Source: G965233625 sp965233625
Lineage (GTDB): Bacteria > Planctomycetota > Planctomycetia > Pirellulales > Pirellulaceae
NCBI GenBank assembly: GCA_965233625.1
Contig: OZ247499.1
Location: forward strand, 6,200,001-6,264,000
DNA length: 64,000 nucleotides
Reading direction: 5' to 3'
Below, in pieces: positions 7,124-15,047 of this stretch. The position numbers and the translations under genes are program-made. Under the pieces are notes generated by a model. It was not told the origin of the DNA and did not search any database. It saw only the letters and a list, made by a program, of their open reading frames with translations. Position 1 is the first letter of the stretch; each line of letters starts with the position of its first letter.

Positions 7124-8779
7124 ATGCTGCGCCATTCTCTTTGCGTTACAGCCTTCACCACCACGCTGCTTGCCGCTTCTTCGCTGCTGGCGCAGGACGA
7201 TCCCTTCCACGGCTTTGATCCGTTTGCCGAGCCCGTAGTTGCACCCAAAAAGGAAACTGCGGAGCACCCCTGCGAAACACCTGCAAAGAAGCCGGTGTTG
7301 AAGGTGCAGGTGTTGGCGACGTCAGACCGTGTTGAAAAAGCGGAACGTCCTCACCACGCGATCAGTCAGGGACTGCCAACATTCCTTGAATCGCCTTCCG
7401 GGCGTAAAATCCGGCAGGCACTTAAACAGCATATCGACGTTGAACTCGTTAATGCGCCTTTAATCAAATTCACTACGGCAGTGCGGCAGGCAACGGGCAT
7501 CAATTTCATCCTTGATCAGCCAGCGCTGGATGGTGTTGGGATTGGCAGCGAGACGCTCTTAACCGTCTCACTAAAAGACGTGTCGCTCAAGTCGGCGCTG
7601 CGAGTCATCCTAAAAGACTTGGAGCTTACGTACTTAATCCGCGACGAAGTGCTGCAGATCACAACGCCGGAAGAGTGTGAATGCGCTTTGTTTACCAGAG
7701 TCTACCGGGTCGAAGACCTAATACGACCCGGTAAGGCAGAAGCAGCGGAAGGTTCTACCAGGAAAGAGTTCGCACAACAGCAGGCAAAGGTGGAGAAGAT
7801 CATTGAGCTGCTGACAACGACTGTCTCTCCAGAATCGTGGGATGACGTGGGCGGCCCCGGTGCGATGAGCCACATCTTTATCCGCGACAAATGCCTGCTG
7901 GTGGTGACGCAAGACCCTACGGTGCACCCTGGGATCGCAGAACTGCTGGAAACACTTCGCAACATCTGTCTACCACCGCCTGTAAACAAGAAAACGCAAC
8001 CAGCACCCGCACTGGAGAACTCGCAAAAGCATCCGCCAGAATCAGCGCCTTCGGCAGACGCTGCCGTTGCCCGTCCGCAAATAGCGATCCAACAGGTGGC
8101 GGCGGGTGAAGAGAGCATCAATCGCAGGCGGAAACCGCTCGTGCAGTTGCTTGGAAAAAAGGTATCCCTTAAGCCGGAACCTTACGCCGTGATCAGCAAA
8201 GGCGTTGCGCTAAGAAATACTTCTTCTGCAAAGGCTAAGATTGAAGCAGCACTCGCCGCATCTGTTGCAGTGGATTTTTTTGTAACGCCTTTGTCCGATG
8301 TGGCTGGAGATGTGTCGAAGGCGACCGGCATAAAAGTCCTGCTGGATCGCTCCGCGCTGCAGCGACGCGGCGTCGACCCGCAGACTCCTGTCACTTGCTC
8401 GCTGTCTGGCGTCACATTGCGAAACGCGCTGGAACTGATTCTCACAGAGATGGCGTTAAGATTTGTCATCGATGATGACGTCATGAAAATCACCACACAC
8501 CAGAAAGCAGATTCACTTGAAACAACGCGTCTTTATGCAATCGACGATTTTGCTCCCAGCCACCATCCGGACGCGTACGCGGAAGACCTTCATATGCTCG
8601 TGTCGGGGAATATCTCAGGAGACGCCTGGTCAGATTCCAGGGGAAGTGATATCCGCGAATTGACGTTGAACGGACGGTGCTTTTTAGCGATCCGGACGAT
8701 AGAGTATTTCCATGTACGCATTGCCGGTCTGCTGCAAACTATCCGCTACGCGGTTTACGAAGATGTGCCGGGAAGGTAG
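7124..8779 (+). CDS. secreted protein with two tandem STN-like domains
   Basis: The 551-residue protein starts with a signal peptide (residues 1-23, ending SLLAQ). It contains two diverged copies of one module, about 93-282 and 371-542. Each has a helix (SGRKIRQAL / AKAKIEAAL), a PL..F.T/AGDVSKATGI strand-helix, a V.CSL/TVSL strand, an ALR/ALE-IL helix and an [LM]xF/YxIxD[ED]VxxIT hairpin. Each ends in a region with WDD/WSD, then FIRDKCLLVV / LNGRCFLAI. The pattern resembles the secretin/TonB short N-terminal (STN) fold used by planctomycete cell-envelope proteins. There is no secretin pore domain, so it is not a secretin itself. It ends 5 nt from the convergent UPF0173 gene. Exact function unknown. 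Confidence 0.75.
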   Translation: MLRHSLCVTAFTTTLLAASSLLAQDDPFHGFDPFAEPVVAPKKETAEHPCETPAKKPVLKVQVLATSDRVEKAERPHHAISQGLPTFLESPSGRKIRQALKQHIDVELVNAPLIKFTTAVRQATGINFILDQPALDGVGIGSETLLTVSLKDVSLKSALRVILKDLELTYLIRDEVLQITTPEECECALFTRVYRVEDLIRPGKAEAAEGSTRKEFAQQQAKVEKIIELLTTTVSPESWDDVGGPGAMSHIFIRDKCLLVVTQDPTVHPGIAELLETLRNICLPPPVNKKTQPAPALENSQKHPPESAPSADAAVARPQIAIQQVAAGEESINRRRKPLVQLLGKKVSLKPEPYAVISKGVALRNTSSAKAKIEAALAASVAVDFFVTPLSDVAGDVSKATGIKVLLDRSALQRRGVDPQTPVTCSLSGVTLRNALELILTEMALRFVIDDDVMKITTHQKADSLETTRLYAIDDFAPSHHPDAYAEDLHMLVSGNISGDAWSDSRGSDIRELTLNGRCFLAIRTIEYFHVRIAGLLQTIRYAVYEDVPGR

Positions 8780-8784
8780 GCAAC

Positions 8785-9474
8785 CTACTCCAGCGTGATT
8801 ACTTCGCCCGGCTGCGGGGTGGCGGTGTGGACGCCGGTTTCTTCTTTGACTTTGGCGGCCCAGGCGGCTGCGTCCTGCTCGATGGGCGGCCAGGTGTTGT
8901 AGTGGGCGGGGGCGGCCAGGTGGGGCTTGATGAGCCGGATGGCGTGGATGGAGTCTTCGACGCCCATGGTGAAGAGATCGCCGATTGGCAACACGGCCAG
9001 GTGCACGCCTTCGTTGCCGATCAGTTGCATGTCACTGAACAAAGCCGTATCGCAGGCGAAGTAGATGTTCTTGCCAGAGATGGTCAGCAGGAAACCAACT
9101 GGCTGCCCGCCGTATGTGCCATCGGGTAGCGATGACGAATGCATGGCCGGTGTCATCTTTACGCGGCCGAAGGGTGTCTGCAGGCTGCCGCCGGTGTTCA
9201 TACCCGTGACGTGTTTCAGACTGTGATTTTTGCCGAACCATTCAGCCACCTCGTAGACGGCGATCACCTCGGCGCCGGTGCGGCTGGCGATGGCTGCGAC
9301 ATCTTCCACATGATCGAAGTGGCCATGCGAAACCAGAATGTGGCTGACGTCGATCTCCTCTGGCTTGACCGGCGCCACGGGTGAGCTGGTGAGAAACGGG
9401 TCCAGCACAATGCGGTGACCGCCCGACGCAATCAACCAGCTTCCGTGCCCCAGCCAGGTAAGTTCAACCTTCAT
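8785..9474 (-). CDS. UPF0173-type metal-dependent hydrolase (metallo-beta-lactamase fold)
   Basis: A 229-residue metallo-beta-lactamase-fold protein with the metal-binding HxHxDH motif SHGHFDH (H50, H52, D54, H55). Further ligand histidines and Asp lie at TPAMHSSS, YFACDTALF and PAHYNTWP. Length and motif order are those of the UPF0173 family, whose substrate is not established. An N-terminal MKVELTWLGHGSW segment is typical. It is transcribed toward the end of the STN-domain gene and sits downstream of terB on the same strand with a 75-bp gap. Confidence 0.9.
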   Translation of the reverse strand: MKVELTWLGHGSWLIASGGHRIVLDPFLTSSPVAPVKPEEIDVSHILVSHGHFDHVEDVAAIASRTGAEVIAVYEVAEWFGKNHSLKHVTGMNTGGSLQTPFGRVKMTPAMHSSSLPDGTYGGQPVGFLLTISGKNIYFACDTALFSDMQLIGNEGVHLAVLPIGDLFTMGVEDSIHAIRLIKPHLAAPAHYNTWPPIEQDAAAWAAKVKEETGVHTATPQPGEVITLE

Positions 9475-9549
9475 GGTGTATTTCTTTCGTGATGTAGATG
9501 ATCCGCGAATGATCGCGTTTGAATGTAGCCTGTGTACATTCTACCGGAC

Positions 9550-9996
9550 TTAGCCGCGGTTTTTCATCACCATCACCTCAACAACGGTCAGTCCCTTGTC
9601 GCCGCTAATGCCCAGGATTTTCATCAACTGCGTTAGCATTTCTTTTTCGGCCGGATCTACGACGCCATCGGCCAGCACCAAATCCGCCGCGCAGCAGAAG
9701 ACTGTTTCGCTAAGTTCAATCGGCAAGGCGGCTGAGGATTGTTTCAGCAGGGCATCTACGCCTTCGCGTTGCAGAATTCCGGTCAGTTTGCTCATCATGG
9801 CGTCGAATTCGGGCGTATGCCACTGGCCGTACAGCTTCATCCGGCGCAAGATGGTGAACAGTCCGTCGAGTTCCGACTGTGCGATGTGGCCATCGCTGGC
9901 GATGACCGCCACCAGTACGCCGGCGAAGCCTTCGGCATGCGTGAAGGGCTGATTCGATTCGTGTGCAGAAAATACGCCGTCAAAGAGTTTTGCCAT
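9550..9996 (-). CDS. TerB-family (tellurite-resistance/DjlA-N-like) protein
   Basis: A 148-residue, all-helical cytoplasmic protein. The TerB fold is indicated by the paired acidic segments VAVIASDGHIAQSELDGLF and CAADLVLADGVVDPAEKEMLTQL, which resemble the metal-binding SDGxxxxxE motifs of TerB domains. The start is supported by GGGAGG 6 nt upstream of the ATG at 9996. No other ter genes are nearby, so a tellurite role should not be assumed. Isolated TerB proteins are common and of unclear function. A strong hairpin with a T-run lies just upstream (see 10078-10150) and could attenuate its transcription. Confidence 0.85.
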   Translation of the reverse strand: MAKLFDGVFSAHESNQPFTHAEGFAGVLVAVIASDGHIAQSELDGLFTILRRMKLYGQWHTPEFDAMMSKLTGILQREGVDALLKQSSAALPIELSETVFCCAADLVLADGVVDPAEKEMLTQLMKILGISGDKGLTVVEVMVMKNRG

Positions 9997-10077
9997 TAGA
10001 TGCCTCCCAGAAGATTCAACCTTTGCAGTATACCTTCCAGATCAGGCGTTTTGGCCCATTCACAGTCACATCCGCGC

Positions 10078-10150
10078 ATAAAAAACCCCTCCGCAGGTGG
10101 GGCAGGAACCCGCGGAGGGTCGCGCCCAGGAGTTGCCTCCCAGGCGACAG
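10078..10150 (-). ncRNA. candidate small RNA or attenuator ending in an intrinsic terminator
   Basis: Read on the minus strand there are two adjacent hairpins. The first (10148-10119) has a stem closed by GTCG/CGAC, a 2x2 CA-type internal loop and GGAG/CTCC closing a GCAA tetraloop (GNRA type). The second (10119-10087) is a perfect 8-bp CCCTCCGC/GCGGAGGG stem followed by G and six T (10085-10080), a classic intrinsic terminator. No minus-strand gene precedes it, because the upstream gene is on the plus strand. It must therefore end either a short RNA starting in 10150-10290 or an attenuated leader for terB, whose ATG is 81 nt further on. I do not recognise a known RNA family. Confidence 0.4.
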
Positions 10151-10290
10151 TTTATTGTGTAGGTCGCTTTATCGGCACATTTCTACATAAAGAATTGCAG
10201 ATAGGCAACCTGAGTAATATCTACGTTTCAGATATAAGTTTCGTATCTTAAAAAAGTCCCGATTGCGGTCAACCCTACCGGAGATCTTTC

Positions 10291-11517
10291 ATGCCCAGCG
10301 AGTTGTCCCAGCTTGATGTGGTTGAGCTGCTAAGCGACCTGATCCGTATTCCCAGCGTCAATCCGATGGGCAAGGAAGTTCCTGATGCTAAGTACGAAAG
10401 CGAAATAACCAGCTATCTGCAACAGTTTTTTGAAAAATTGGGCGTCGCCTGGAAGCGGCAGGCGGTGGCTCCCCTTCGTGAAAATATCTACGCAGTGCTG
10501 CCCGGTTCTTGTTCGACGCTTCTTCTGGAAGCTCATCAAGACACCGTTCCCGTCGATGGCATGACCATCGAACCGTTCCAGCCGGAAATCAAAGACGGGA
10601 AACTATATGGCAGAGGCGCCTGCGATGTGAAAGGCGGTCTGGCCACGATGCTCACCGCTTTTGCCGCCGAAGTGAAACGCCGCAGCACGTCGCCCGCAGA
10701 TAACAGCCCCACCCTGATCATGGCGTGTACAGTGAATGAAGAACACGGCTTTTCCGGGGCCAAGGCGCTGGCGCAACGCTGGTCCAGTGGTGAGTGCGAG
10801 CTACTACCGGCGCCGCCGGATGCAGCCATCGTTGCTGAGCCCACGGATCTGAATGTGGTGGGCAGCCATAAAGGTGTTGTGCGATGGCGTGCGGAATCAA
10901 GCGGCGTGGCGGCCCATAGTTCTGACCCAAGTCAAGGCCACAACGCCATTTACGACATGGCAAGGGTTGTCTGGGCCCTGGAGCAATATGCCGCAGTGGC
11001 AGGCTCGTTACGCAGCCACCCGTTGCATGGCGGCCCGACGCTGAACGTGGGCGTGATTCAGGGCGGAATGAGCGTTAACACGGTGCCAGACACCTGCACG
11101 ATTGAAATCGACCGCCGGTTGCTTCCGGGCGAAGATGCTTACGCCGCCCGCGACGAAGTGATTGCGTTTGTCGAACAGTTGATGACCGGGGAACCCAGTT
11201 GCCATAACCTGCGCCTTCAGCACCATCCCCCCTATATTATCGGAACCGGGCTGCCAGACGATCAGAATCGTGCGTTGGCGGAACATCTGGTGCAAGCAGG
11301 TCAGCAGTGCGGCGCCGCCACGCAGATTATCGCCGTGCCCTTCGGCACCGACGCTGCCGCCTACACCGCGACGGCGCCCTCAGTGGTGTTCGGCCCCGGC
11401 AGCATCGCCCAGGCGCACACGCCGGATGAGTTTATTGAGGTGGATCAACTGCACAAAGCAGTGGAGATTCTGTCGCAGGTGGTTCAGCAGCAACCGCCGC
11501 CGCGCGTCGCATCGTAA
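10291..11517 (+). CDS. M20-family metallopeptidase (ArgE/DapE-type deacylase)
   Basis: A 408-residue dinuclear-zinc hydrolase of the M20 family. Visible motifs are LLLEAHQDTVPVDG (H82 ligand, D84), GRGACDVKGGLATML (D112 bridging Asp), CTVNEEHGFSGA (E150 general base, E151 ligand), IVAEPTDLNVV (Glu ligand region) and the C-terminal FGPGSIAQAHTPDEFI with the last His ligand. The dimerisation lid is at about 195-310. Family members remove acyl groups from N-acetylornithine or N-succinyl-diaminopimelate. The sequence does not decide between them, and no arg or dap genes are adjacent. The ATG at 10291 gives a full-length family protein. Confidence 0.88.
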   Translation: MPSELSQLDVVELLSDLIRIPSVNPMGKEVPDAKYESEITSYLQQFFEKLGVAWKRQAVAPLRENIYAVLPGSCSTLLLEAHQDTVPVDGMTIEPFQPEIKDGKLYGRGACDVKGGLATMLTAFAAEVKRRSTSPADNSPTLIMACTVNEEHGFSGAKALAQRWSSGECELLPAPPDAAIVAEPTDLNVVGSHKGVVRWRAESSGVAAHSSDPSQGHNAIYDMARVVWALEQYAAVAGSLRSHPLHGGPTLNVGVIQGGMSVNTVPDTCTIEIDRRLLPGEDAYAARDEVIAFVEQLMTGEPSCHNLRLQHHPPYIIGTGLPDDQNRALAEHLVQAGQQCGAATQIIAVPFGTDAAAYTATAPSVVFGPGSIAQAHTPDEFIEVDQLHKAVEILSQVVQQQPPPRVAS

Positions 11518-11524
11518 CTGCGGC

Positions 11525-11552
11525 TTGCGTTCCATTTGCATTTGGGTAGAAT
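11525..11552 (+). promoter_or_regulatory. sigma70-like promoter of rpsR
   Basis: TTGCGT (11525-11530), a 16-nt spacer and TAGAAT (11547-11552) form a plausible vegetative promoter about 85 nt before the rpsR start. In the resulting leader, GGGGC (11595-11599) and GCCCC (11613-11617) pair into a small hairpin just ahead of the ribosome-binding site. This could be a control element for S18 synthesis. Confidence 0.4.
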
Positions 11553-11637
11553 TTCACGTTCGGTATTTTGCCGGTCGTAGTTTTACGGTTGTACGGGGCC
11601 TCTATACACTAAGCCCCTTGTGAATTCGGGAAGAAAT

Positions 11638-11925
11638 ATGGCACCCCCTAAGAAACGTCCTGGCGGTCGCAGCGCACGCGCCAAGAAGCGGGCAAAAACG
11701 AAGACACGCGGCGCCAAGAAGGATCCGATCTACGTCGATGGCGTGCGTCCACGCCCCATGTACGTCGATTACAAAGACATTGACCTGCTGAGCAAGCTGG
11801 TTAACCGCCACGGTCGCATCGTGGGCCGTCGTAAGACGGGCTGTTCCGCAGTCAGCCAGCACGCCGTGACCGAAGCGATCAAGCGCGCCCGCTTCATGGC
11901 TCTGTTGCCATACGTGGGCGACTGA
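11638..11925 (+). CDS. rpsR: 30S ribosomal protein S18
   Basis: The 95-residue product is S18 with a highly basic N-terminal extension (PPKKRPGGRSARAKKRAKTKTRGAKK) followed by the core: YVDYKDIDLLSKLVNRHGRIVGRRKTGCSAVSQHAVTEAIKRARFMALLPYV. S18 lies on the 30S platform next to S6. The ATG at 11638 is preceded by GGGAAG 4 nt away, while an upstream in-frame GTG at 11620 lacks a site. It is not next to rpsF or rplI, the usual S6-S18-L9 order, and instead sits in front of rpoZ. It appears to have its own promoter. Confidence 0.95.
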   Translation: MAPPKKRPGGRSARAKKRAKTKTRGAKKDPIYVDGVRPRPMYVDYKDIDLLSKLVNRHGRIVGRRKTGCSAVSQHAVTEAIKRARFMALLPYVGD

Positions 11926-11996
11926 TCCCGCCGGTAGGCGTACCATTCCGGGCGGCCGTTCCAGGCTGCCCAGCCAAGCTTGGGGAGACCATTGCC

Positions 11997-12266
11997 ATGA
12001 TGGAAGAACTTAAAGAAGAAAGTATCGTCAACAAGGTTGGCGGCCGCTTCAAGCTCTCGACACTTATTCAGAAGCGACTGGTGCAGCTCAACGCTGGTAG
12101 CACGCCGCTTGTGTCGGCGACTGCCAATGGCGATAAGATGTCGATCGTTCTGCAAGAGATTCTGCAGGATAAGATCTACCTGGCTTCCGGGGGCGAAATT
12201 GCCACCACCGAACCGGCCGGCTTCGACTTCGGCCCGGATCTTAGCACCGACGTCAGCGACCTCTAA
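11997..12266 (+). CDS. rpoZ: DNA-directed RNA polymerase omega subunit-like protein
   Basis: The 89-residue protein begins MMEELKEESIVNKVGGRFKLSTLIQKRLVQLNAG, matching the omega N-terminal helices (VNKVGGRFRLTVLVQKR pattern) that clasp the beta' C-terminus. The middle KMSIVLQEILQDKIYL corresponds to the second helix pair. It is followed after 6 nt by coaC, reproducing the widespread rpoZ-coaBC gene order, which supports the call. The last 20 residues are acidic and specific to this lineage. Confidence 0.88.
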   Translation: MMEELKEESIVNKVGGRFKLSTLIQKRLVQLNAGSTPLVSATANGDKMSIVLQEILQDKIYLASGGEIATTEPAGFDFGPDLSTDVSDL

Positions 12267-12272
12267 GGTCCG

Positions 12273-12839
12273 ATGTCCGGCGCAAATTCAATCAGCCATC
12301 TGCAAGGCCGCGAGTTACTTATTGGTGTAACTGGCGGCGTTGCTGCGTTTAAGGTGGCAGCCGTTGTCAGCAAACTGGCGCAGGCCGGCGCCGGTGTCTC
12401 GGTGGTGATGACCCAGGCGGCAACCCAGTTTGTCGGCGCCGCCACCTTTGCCGCTTTAAGTGGTCGGCCCGTAGCAACCCAGGTCTTCGACTCGCAGCGG
12501 CACCCGCTGGGCGCCCACATTGAATTAGCGAAACAGGCGGAACTGCTTTGCATCGCTCCGGCCACCGCTGATTTTCTAGCGAAGATGGCGCACGGCCAGG
12601 CGGACGACCTGCTTTCAACCTTGTACCTGGCATTCGAGCGGCAGGTGCTGGTCGCGCCCGCGATGAATTCGCAGATGTGGGAGCACCCTGCCACGCGGCG
12701 GAATGTGCAGCAGGTGCAGGATGATGGAGTGCAGATGATCCAGCCCGAATCCGGATGGCTCTCCTGCCGTGATCAGGGCGCCGGGCGGATGGCTTCGCCA
12801 GAGAGTATCATCGCGGCCATTGCCGCCGCTTGTGAGTAA
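12273..12839 (+). CDS. coaC: phosphopantothenoylcysteine decarboxylase (CoaC only)
   Basis: The 188-residue flavoprotein decarboxylates 4'-phosphopantothenoyl-cysteine in CoA synthesis. Motifs are the FMN-binding GVTGGVAAFK near the N-terminus, the active-site His in GAHIELAKQAE, CIAPATADFLAKMAHGQADDLLS, APAMN (catalytic Asn) and the substrate-flap Cys in SGWLSCRDQGAGRM. In most bacteria CoaC is fused to CoaB. Here the protein stops after the CoaC domain, and a separate coaB lies at 25155-25796 on the other strand. AAGG precedes the ATG by 4 nt, and only 6 nt separate it from rpoZ, so the two are probably co-transcribed. Confidence 0.93.
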   Translation: MSGANSISHLQGRELLIGVTGGVAAFKVAAVVSKLAQAGAGVSVVMTQAATQFVGAATFAALSGRPVATQVFDSQRHPLGAHIELAKQAELLCIAPATADFLAKMAHGQADDLLSTLYLAFERQVLVAPAMNSQMWEHPATRRNVQQVQDDGVQMIQPESGWLSCRDQGAGRMASPESIIAAIAAACE

Positions 12840-12867
12840 CTTCCTCAATACGCGATGGTGCTTGAGT

Positions 12868-13455
12868 ATGAAAGCGGCAATCTTCTTTGCACTATCCGCC
12901 TGCGTTCTGATCTGCCTGGCCGGTTGCAACGGCGTTTCGCACACGATTGAAATCCCGCGCGATACGGTGCAGTCATCGCTTGAAGGATCGTTCCCGTTGC
13001 GGTACGGCACGCCCGGCGAGACGCTTCCTCTGGAAGTGGAACTGTCCGAGCCGGAAGTACTGATGGAGGCCGGAGCTTCGCAGATGGGGCTGCGTCTAAA
13101 GGTGGCTGTGCTTGAAACAGAACCTGCGCGGCGCCGTCCGTTGCCGGGTCCGCCCCCGCTTGCTGATCAGCCGCCCGAAGGATTCCTGACCGTGTATGGC
13201 GATCTTCAGTACGATCGTGAAACGGCGGAATTCTTCTACCGGAATTTTGAAATTACCGACTTGCAGATGAAGATGCTGCCCGGCCCCCGCAAGTCGCCCG
13301 TCCGCGATGCGGTCGGCGCCGCACTGAAACGCTACTTTGATCGCACGGCGGTTTATAAACTCGAAGGCGACGACACCACCATGCAAGCCGCCCGGCTGCT
13401 GCTGAAATCTGTCGCGGTAAAAGATGGTAAGCTGCTGGTTGAACTGGGCTTGTAA
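12868..13455 (+). CDS. predicted lipoprotein, DUF1439-like
   Basis: The ATG at 12868 gives a 195-residue product with a type II signal peptide: MKAAIFFALSACVLICLAGC, lipobox LAGC with the lipidated Cys at 20. The frame is open further upstream, but that part overlaps coaC and lacks a signal. The mature part is mainly beta, with an amphipathic body (THTIEIPRDTVQSSLEGSFPL) and a C-terminal LLLKSVAVKDGKLLVELGL strand. This resembles the tubular lipid-binding YceB/DUF1439 fold. The assignment is by pattern only. It follows coaC by 28 nt and precedes the next gene by 21 nt, so it may share their transcript. Confidence 0.7.
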   Translation: MKAAIFFALSACVLICLAGCNGVSHTIEIPRDTVQSSLEGSFPLRYGTPGETLPLEVELSEPEVLMEAGASQMGLRLKVAVLETEPARRRPLPGPPPLADQPPEGFLTVYGDLQYDRETAEFFYRNFEITDLQMKMLPGPRKSPVRDAVGAALKRYFDRTAVYKLEGDDTTMQAARLLLKSVAVKDGKLLVELGL

Positions 13456-13476
13456 AGAACCCGACCAGAGCCGGCC

Positions 13477-14931
13477 ATGGCTGATTTTGAAATCCGCGAT
13501 CCGCAACAAGCCCGCACCTACGTGCTGCAAGGTCTATGGCTGCCCCGCGCCGTGGCGCCACACACCAAGTGGGTGCAGCAATCGCTGCAATGGGCTTACG
13601 AGATTCTCTCGCAAGGTCATCCGCTGCCGCCGCTGGGGCTTGTCGCCGACCTGGGTTATGTGGCCCTGACGCCGTATGGCGGGCTGTCGCAGAAGTTGCG
13701 GGAAGTGCCGGGATTTGAAGCGTCGCTAGCGCTGCGGTACGAAGACTATGTGCTGGGCAAGCTTTCGCTGGACAAACCTTTCGCGCTCGCCCAGGAAGCG
13801 TTACAACGGTACAACGGCGAAGAACAGACCCGGTGCGTCGCTTATCTGATTAACGCCATCCGGCAGCAATGCGGTATCGACGGCGCCGTGATTAGTCCCT
13901 CGGTGGTCAAAGCGATGCTGAGCGATCATCAGCGCAAGTCAGACCAGCTGCTGGCCGAGGCCTGGGACTCGATCGAATTAGACGGGCTGATGCCTATCAT
14001 CGTCGACGCGTATCAGCAGCTAACACTGGCCGTGCGGAACACCGGAGAACTGCTGACCAGCGGCGACGTGTTTGACCTGATGCACGGCGGCGCGCTGGTG
14101 GAGTACAGCCAGCGGTTGGCTCAACGGCAGGTGCTGCGGGTCGTTGATCTGCTGAAAGAAGAATTACCCACGCACCGCGTGCGGCCCGTCGTGCGGCGGC
14201 AGCAGGTTGCCACGCACATGCTGGATGAAGACACGTATCCGATTGGCGGCTTCACTTCGATATCCAACCGCGGCACTATCGAGAGTCTGCTGCATTCGCA
14301 ACTGGCGTTTATGGAGTCCGACGATGGCGACCGTCCCGACCTGTTTGATGTGAAGTTTCTTCGCGACGAACTGCTGTATTACTCGCGTGACGAAAACAAA
14401 TTCTTCCGCCGGCGGCAGACGTTTATCTTCGCCCTGCACCCGGACTTGCAAAGCGGCCGGTTCAAAGACGCCACGCTACCATACCAGCGCGTGATCGTGC
14501 TGACCGGCATGCTGGTGACCATGGTGCAGCGTCTGACCGCGTGGCTGAGTGACGAAGCACTGGCGTTTGAATTCGTCGTCATCAACGACGGCACAGAGGA
14601 CCTGCTTGAACACGAAACAGAACTGCTGCAGACGCTGCTGGTGGACCAGATCAATCACGGCGTGGTCACCGTCAGCGAGGCGCCGGAAGAAGCCGTCGCC
14701 GCGATGTGCCAGCAGCGCGCCCGCCGCAGCCTGTGCCATGCCGTGCTGATCTCAGCCGGGAGTGAAATCCGCTGTGACACAGATGTGGCAGAAGTATCCA
14801 CCGTCATCATCAACAGCCCGGCGCCGTTGTTGGCCTTGCCCGGCGATGCAGAACCGGCGCCAGTGGAAGCCAACGACGACCTTGATGCGTGGCGCCAGAC
14901 AGCCTTCCGCCTGATGCAGCACAGCGTGTAG
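13477..14931 (+). CDS. large protein with a vWA-like domain of the MoxR/FtsH ternary-system type (tentative)
   Basis: The 484-residue soluble protein has no signal peptide or membrane helix. Residues 1-230 are helical. At 257-302 lies GGFTSISNRG...LLHSQLAFME...LFDVKFLRDELLYYSRDE, followed by a strand FIFALHP and a helix with VTMVQRLTAWL. This order recalls, from memory, the degenerate vWA proteins (GGFSDISNRG...LL.SELA... EALY..R) of the MoxR-vWA-beta-propeller and FtsH ternary conflict systems. No MIDAS DxSxS is visible. No MoxR ATPase or propeller gene is adjacent, so it would be an orphan. Start at ATG 13477, 21 nt after the lipoprotein gene. If the recalled resemblance is wrong, it should be treated as a protein of unknown function. 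Confidence 0.6.
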   Translation: MADFEIRDPQQARTYVLQGLWLPRAVAPHTKWVQQSLQWAYEILSQGHPLPPLGLVADLGYVALTPYGGLSQKLREVPGFEASLALRYEDYVLGKLSLDKPFALAQEALQRYNGEEQTRCVAYLINAIRQQCGIDGAVISPSVVKAMLSDHQRKSDQLLAEAWDSIELDGLMPIIVDAYQQLTLAVRNTGELLTSGDVFDLMHGGALVEYSQRLAQRQVLRVVDLLKEELPTHRVRPVVRRQQVATHMLDEDTYPIGGFTSISNRGTIESLLHSQLAFMESDDGDRPDLFDVKFLRDELLYYSRDENKFFRRRQTFIFALHPDLQSGRFKDATLPYQRVIVLTGMLVTMVQRLTAWLSDEALAFEFVVINDGTEDLLEHETELLQTLLVDQINHGVVTVSEAPEEAVAAMCQQRARRSLCHAVLISAGSEIRCDTDVAEVSTVIINSPAPLLALPGDAEPAPVEANDDLDAWRQTAFRLMQHSV

Positions 14932-14947
14932 CACAGTTGCTTACATC

Positions 14948-15020
14948 GTAGGTCAGGCGCCTGCCTGACGACGAAACGGAATCCACCCTAACCATCGGCA
15001 GGCGGGCGCCTGCCCTACGG
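14948..15020. repeat. composite palindromic intergenic repeat, copy A
   Basis: A palindromic core GTCAGGCGCCTGCCTGAC is followed by a conserved spacer (GAYGAAACGGARTCCAC) and a second, inverted palindrome ending CCTGCCCTACGG. The first 50 nt match the element at 33053-33130 almost base for base. It fills the gap between two convergent genes and may serve as a bidirectional terminator or REP-like element. Confidence 0.7.
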
Positions 15021-15047
15021 CTTACAGGTGATCCATGCAGACGGAGG

